Of a DNA stretch of 5,978 nt, positions 4,977 to 5,978 are shown piece after piece (within the stretch, counting starts at the first letter, position 1; the number at the start of each line of letters is the position of its first letter). The DNA is taken from positions 1 to 5,978 of the forward strand of contig JAIDPG010000051.1 in NCBI GenBank assembly GCA_029062865.1, read 5' to 3'. The position numbers and the translations under genes were made by a program. The notes under the pieces are model-generated. The model was not told where the DNA came from. It saw nothing but the letters and a program-made list of their open reading frames with translations, and ran no database searches. The stretch is from Oscillospiraceae bacterium (GTDB taxonomy: Bacteria > Bacillota > Clostridia > Oscillospirales > Ruminococcaceae).

Positions 4977-5978
4977 ATGCTTGAATACTGCGTTTGCCCT
5001 AAGTGCGAGCGTATGATAATGCTCGACAGCGAGTTTGACAGCGGCTTTTGCTGCTATTGCGGCACGCATATTTTGTACAGCGAGGCTCGCGAGGAGCTTC
5101 TCGAGGGGCTTCGCGCGGCGCTCCCGGACGAGTTGGCTTTGGAAGCCGACCTCTCCGAGCTTATAGTGGAGGACGGGGAAAGCGAGTTCGAGGATACATA
5201 CGGGATGGAGGAGTGCAAGGAAAAGCGCGCCGAGGCGCAGGCGTTTTTGGGAAAGTGGGATTTCGGCGGCGCGTTCAAGGCGTTCTCCGAGGCGCTGGAT
5301 TGGTACCCGAACGACTTCGAGAGCCGCTGCGGCTTGATGACGGCGGGGATCCTGCGGCTTAAGGATACGGAGAATTGGGAGCGCTATTTGTCGGAATGTG
5401 TCGACAGAATACGTTCGCAAAGCGACTGGAATATGGCGCAGGCGGCGCTTGAATACACGCTCGATATTATGAAGAAGTTCCTCTCAAAGGGCGGGCGGTA
5501 CGTCTCGCCGTCGTATACGGTCGGTTTTTTCGAGCGGCTCGCGCAGGGCTTTCCGATGCTGAAGCAGACCGCCGCGGAGATCCTCGCGCATTGCCTCAAC
5601 ATAGAAAACGCGCCCCTTACGGACGCGGCGCGATTAGATCACGAAACGTCAAAATTCGCCGTAGGGAATTGTCCCGGCGAGCCCGATAAAAAGCTCCGCC
5701 GCGGAATGCTGCTGATTCTCCGCTGCCATTGCGACAGCCGCGTTAAAGAAAATCTCTGCCGCGCGCTTTACGTCTATGACCGCACGGTGTGGCTCCGCGC
5801 GAAGGACGCGGCGCGGATTAACGACGCTATCGAGCTTTGCGAGGCGGTGACAAGCGGCGAGTTCCCGCCGCCCGACGTGCTTATCGTCCTGAACGCGCTG
5901 TACGATTTCCTGATGATGGGCGCGCTGGAGCCGAACACGACGGAGCGTGAAAAGCTGATGTTTCTGTCGAGCGTCTAC
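4977..5978 (+). CDS. Zinc-ribbon protein with TPR-like segment, function unknown (partial, runs off right edge)
   Basis: I read this frame directly: it is open from ATG 4977 to the last base of the window, 334 residues with no stop. The N-terminus is a zinc ribbon, CPKC at 7-10 and CCYC at 25-28, with a further Cys at 5. Residues about 85-118 resemble a tetratricopeptide-like helical pair (AEAQAFLGKWDFGGAFKAF, then EALDWYPNDFESRCG). The rest is helical-looking, acidic and rich in Glu, Ala and Leu, with no membrane segment. Similar zinc-ribbon plus helical-repeat proteins are common in gut Clostridia and are usually uncharacterised; none can be named here. It starts 16 bases after the preceding stop with only a weak GTGAG-like site, so it probably belongs to the same transcript. 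Codon use is GC-rich and consistent across all 334 codons, supporting real coding. Confidence 0.85.
   Translation, partial: MLEYCVCPKCERMIMLDSEFDSGFCCYCGTHILYSEAREELLEGLRAALPDELALEADLSELIVEDGESEFEDTYGMEECKEKRAEAQAFLGKWDFGGAFKAFSEALDWYPNDFESRCGLMTAGILRLKDTENWERYLSECVDRIRSQSDWNMAQAALEYTLDIMKKFLSKGGRYVSPSYTVGFFERLAQGFPMLKQTAAEILAHCLNIENAPLTDAARLDHETSKFAVGNCPGEPDKKLRRGMLLILRCHCDSRVKENLCRALYVYDRTVWLRAKDAARINDAIELCEAVTSGEFPPPDVLIVLNALYDFLMMGALEPNTTEREKLMFLSSVY

Noticed and set aside
4953..5420. Open minus-strand frame of about 155 codons opposite the zinc-ribbon gene
   Set aside because: The plus-strand frame is open for 334 codons with a clear zinc ribbon; the minus frame is its shadow.

Overview
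The window looks like chromosomal DNA from a Gram-positive Firmicute of the class Clostridia, probably Oscillospiraceae/Ruminococcus-like. This is inferred from strong AGGAGG-type ribosome binding sites, GC-rich coding sequence set against AT-rich intergenic promoters, tightly overlapping genes, and clostridial-looking versions of RadA, flavin reductase and DUF2809 proteins. Species cannot be fixed from this window. Most of the content is housekeeping or small conserved genes. I see no phage, transposon, CRISPR array, tRNA or rRNA.

Layout. The left half (about 1-3084) is read on the minus strand and the right half (3271-5978) on the plus strand. They diverge from a compact, AT-rich promoter region at about 3085-3270. 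The leftward unit starts with an MIF/tautomerase-like protein (3084-2743). It continues with the DNA repair ATPase radA (2743-1361), a small DUF6572-like protein (1364-1020) and a small DUF2809 membrane protein (1010-660). All four are overlapping or separated by only a few bases, and a strong hairpin terminator (628-661) follows. Beyond the terminator a separate gene encodes an ECF-type sigma-70 factor (548 to the left edge, only its last base or bases missing or cut).

The rightward unit starts with a flavin reductase-like protein with a lysine-rich tail (3271-3900). It continues with uracil-DNA glycosylase ung (3900-4568, TAATG overlap) and a small single-pass membrane protein of unknown function (4565-4960, ATGA overlap). 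The last gene is a zinc-ribbon protein with a TPR-like segment that runs off the right edge (from 4977).

The most notable non-coding structure is the divergent promoter pair. Both promoters have near-consensus -35 boxes (TTGAAA), 17-nt spacers and extended -10 boxes (TGn TATAAT). The two -35 boxes form the arms of a perfect 25-nt inverted repeat (3136-3160). Two DNA maintenance genes (radA and ung) therefore sit in two divergent operons that could share one control point. Their partners act on small molecules or redox chemistry (tautomerase-like, flavin reductase-like). That the two operons are co-regulated is inference only.
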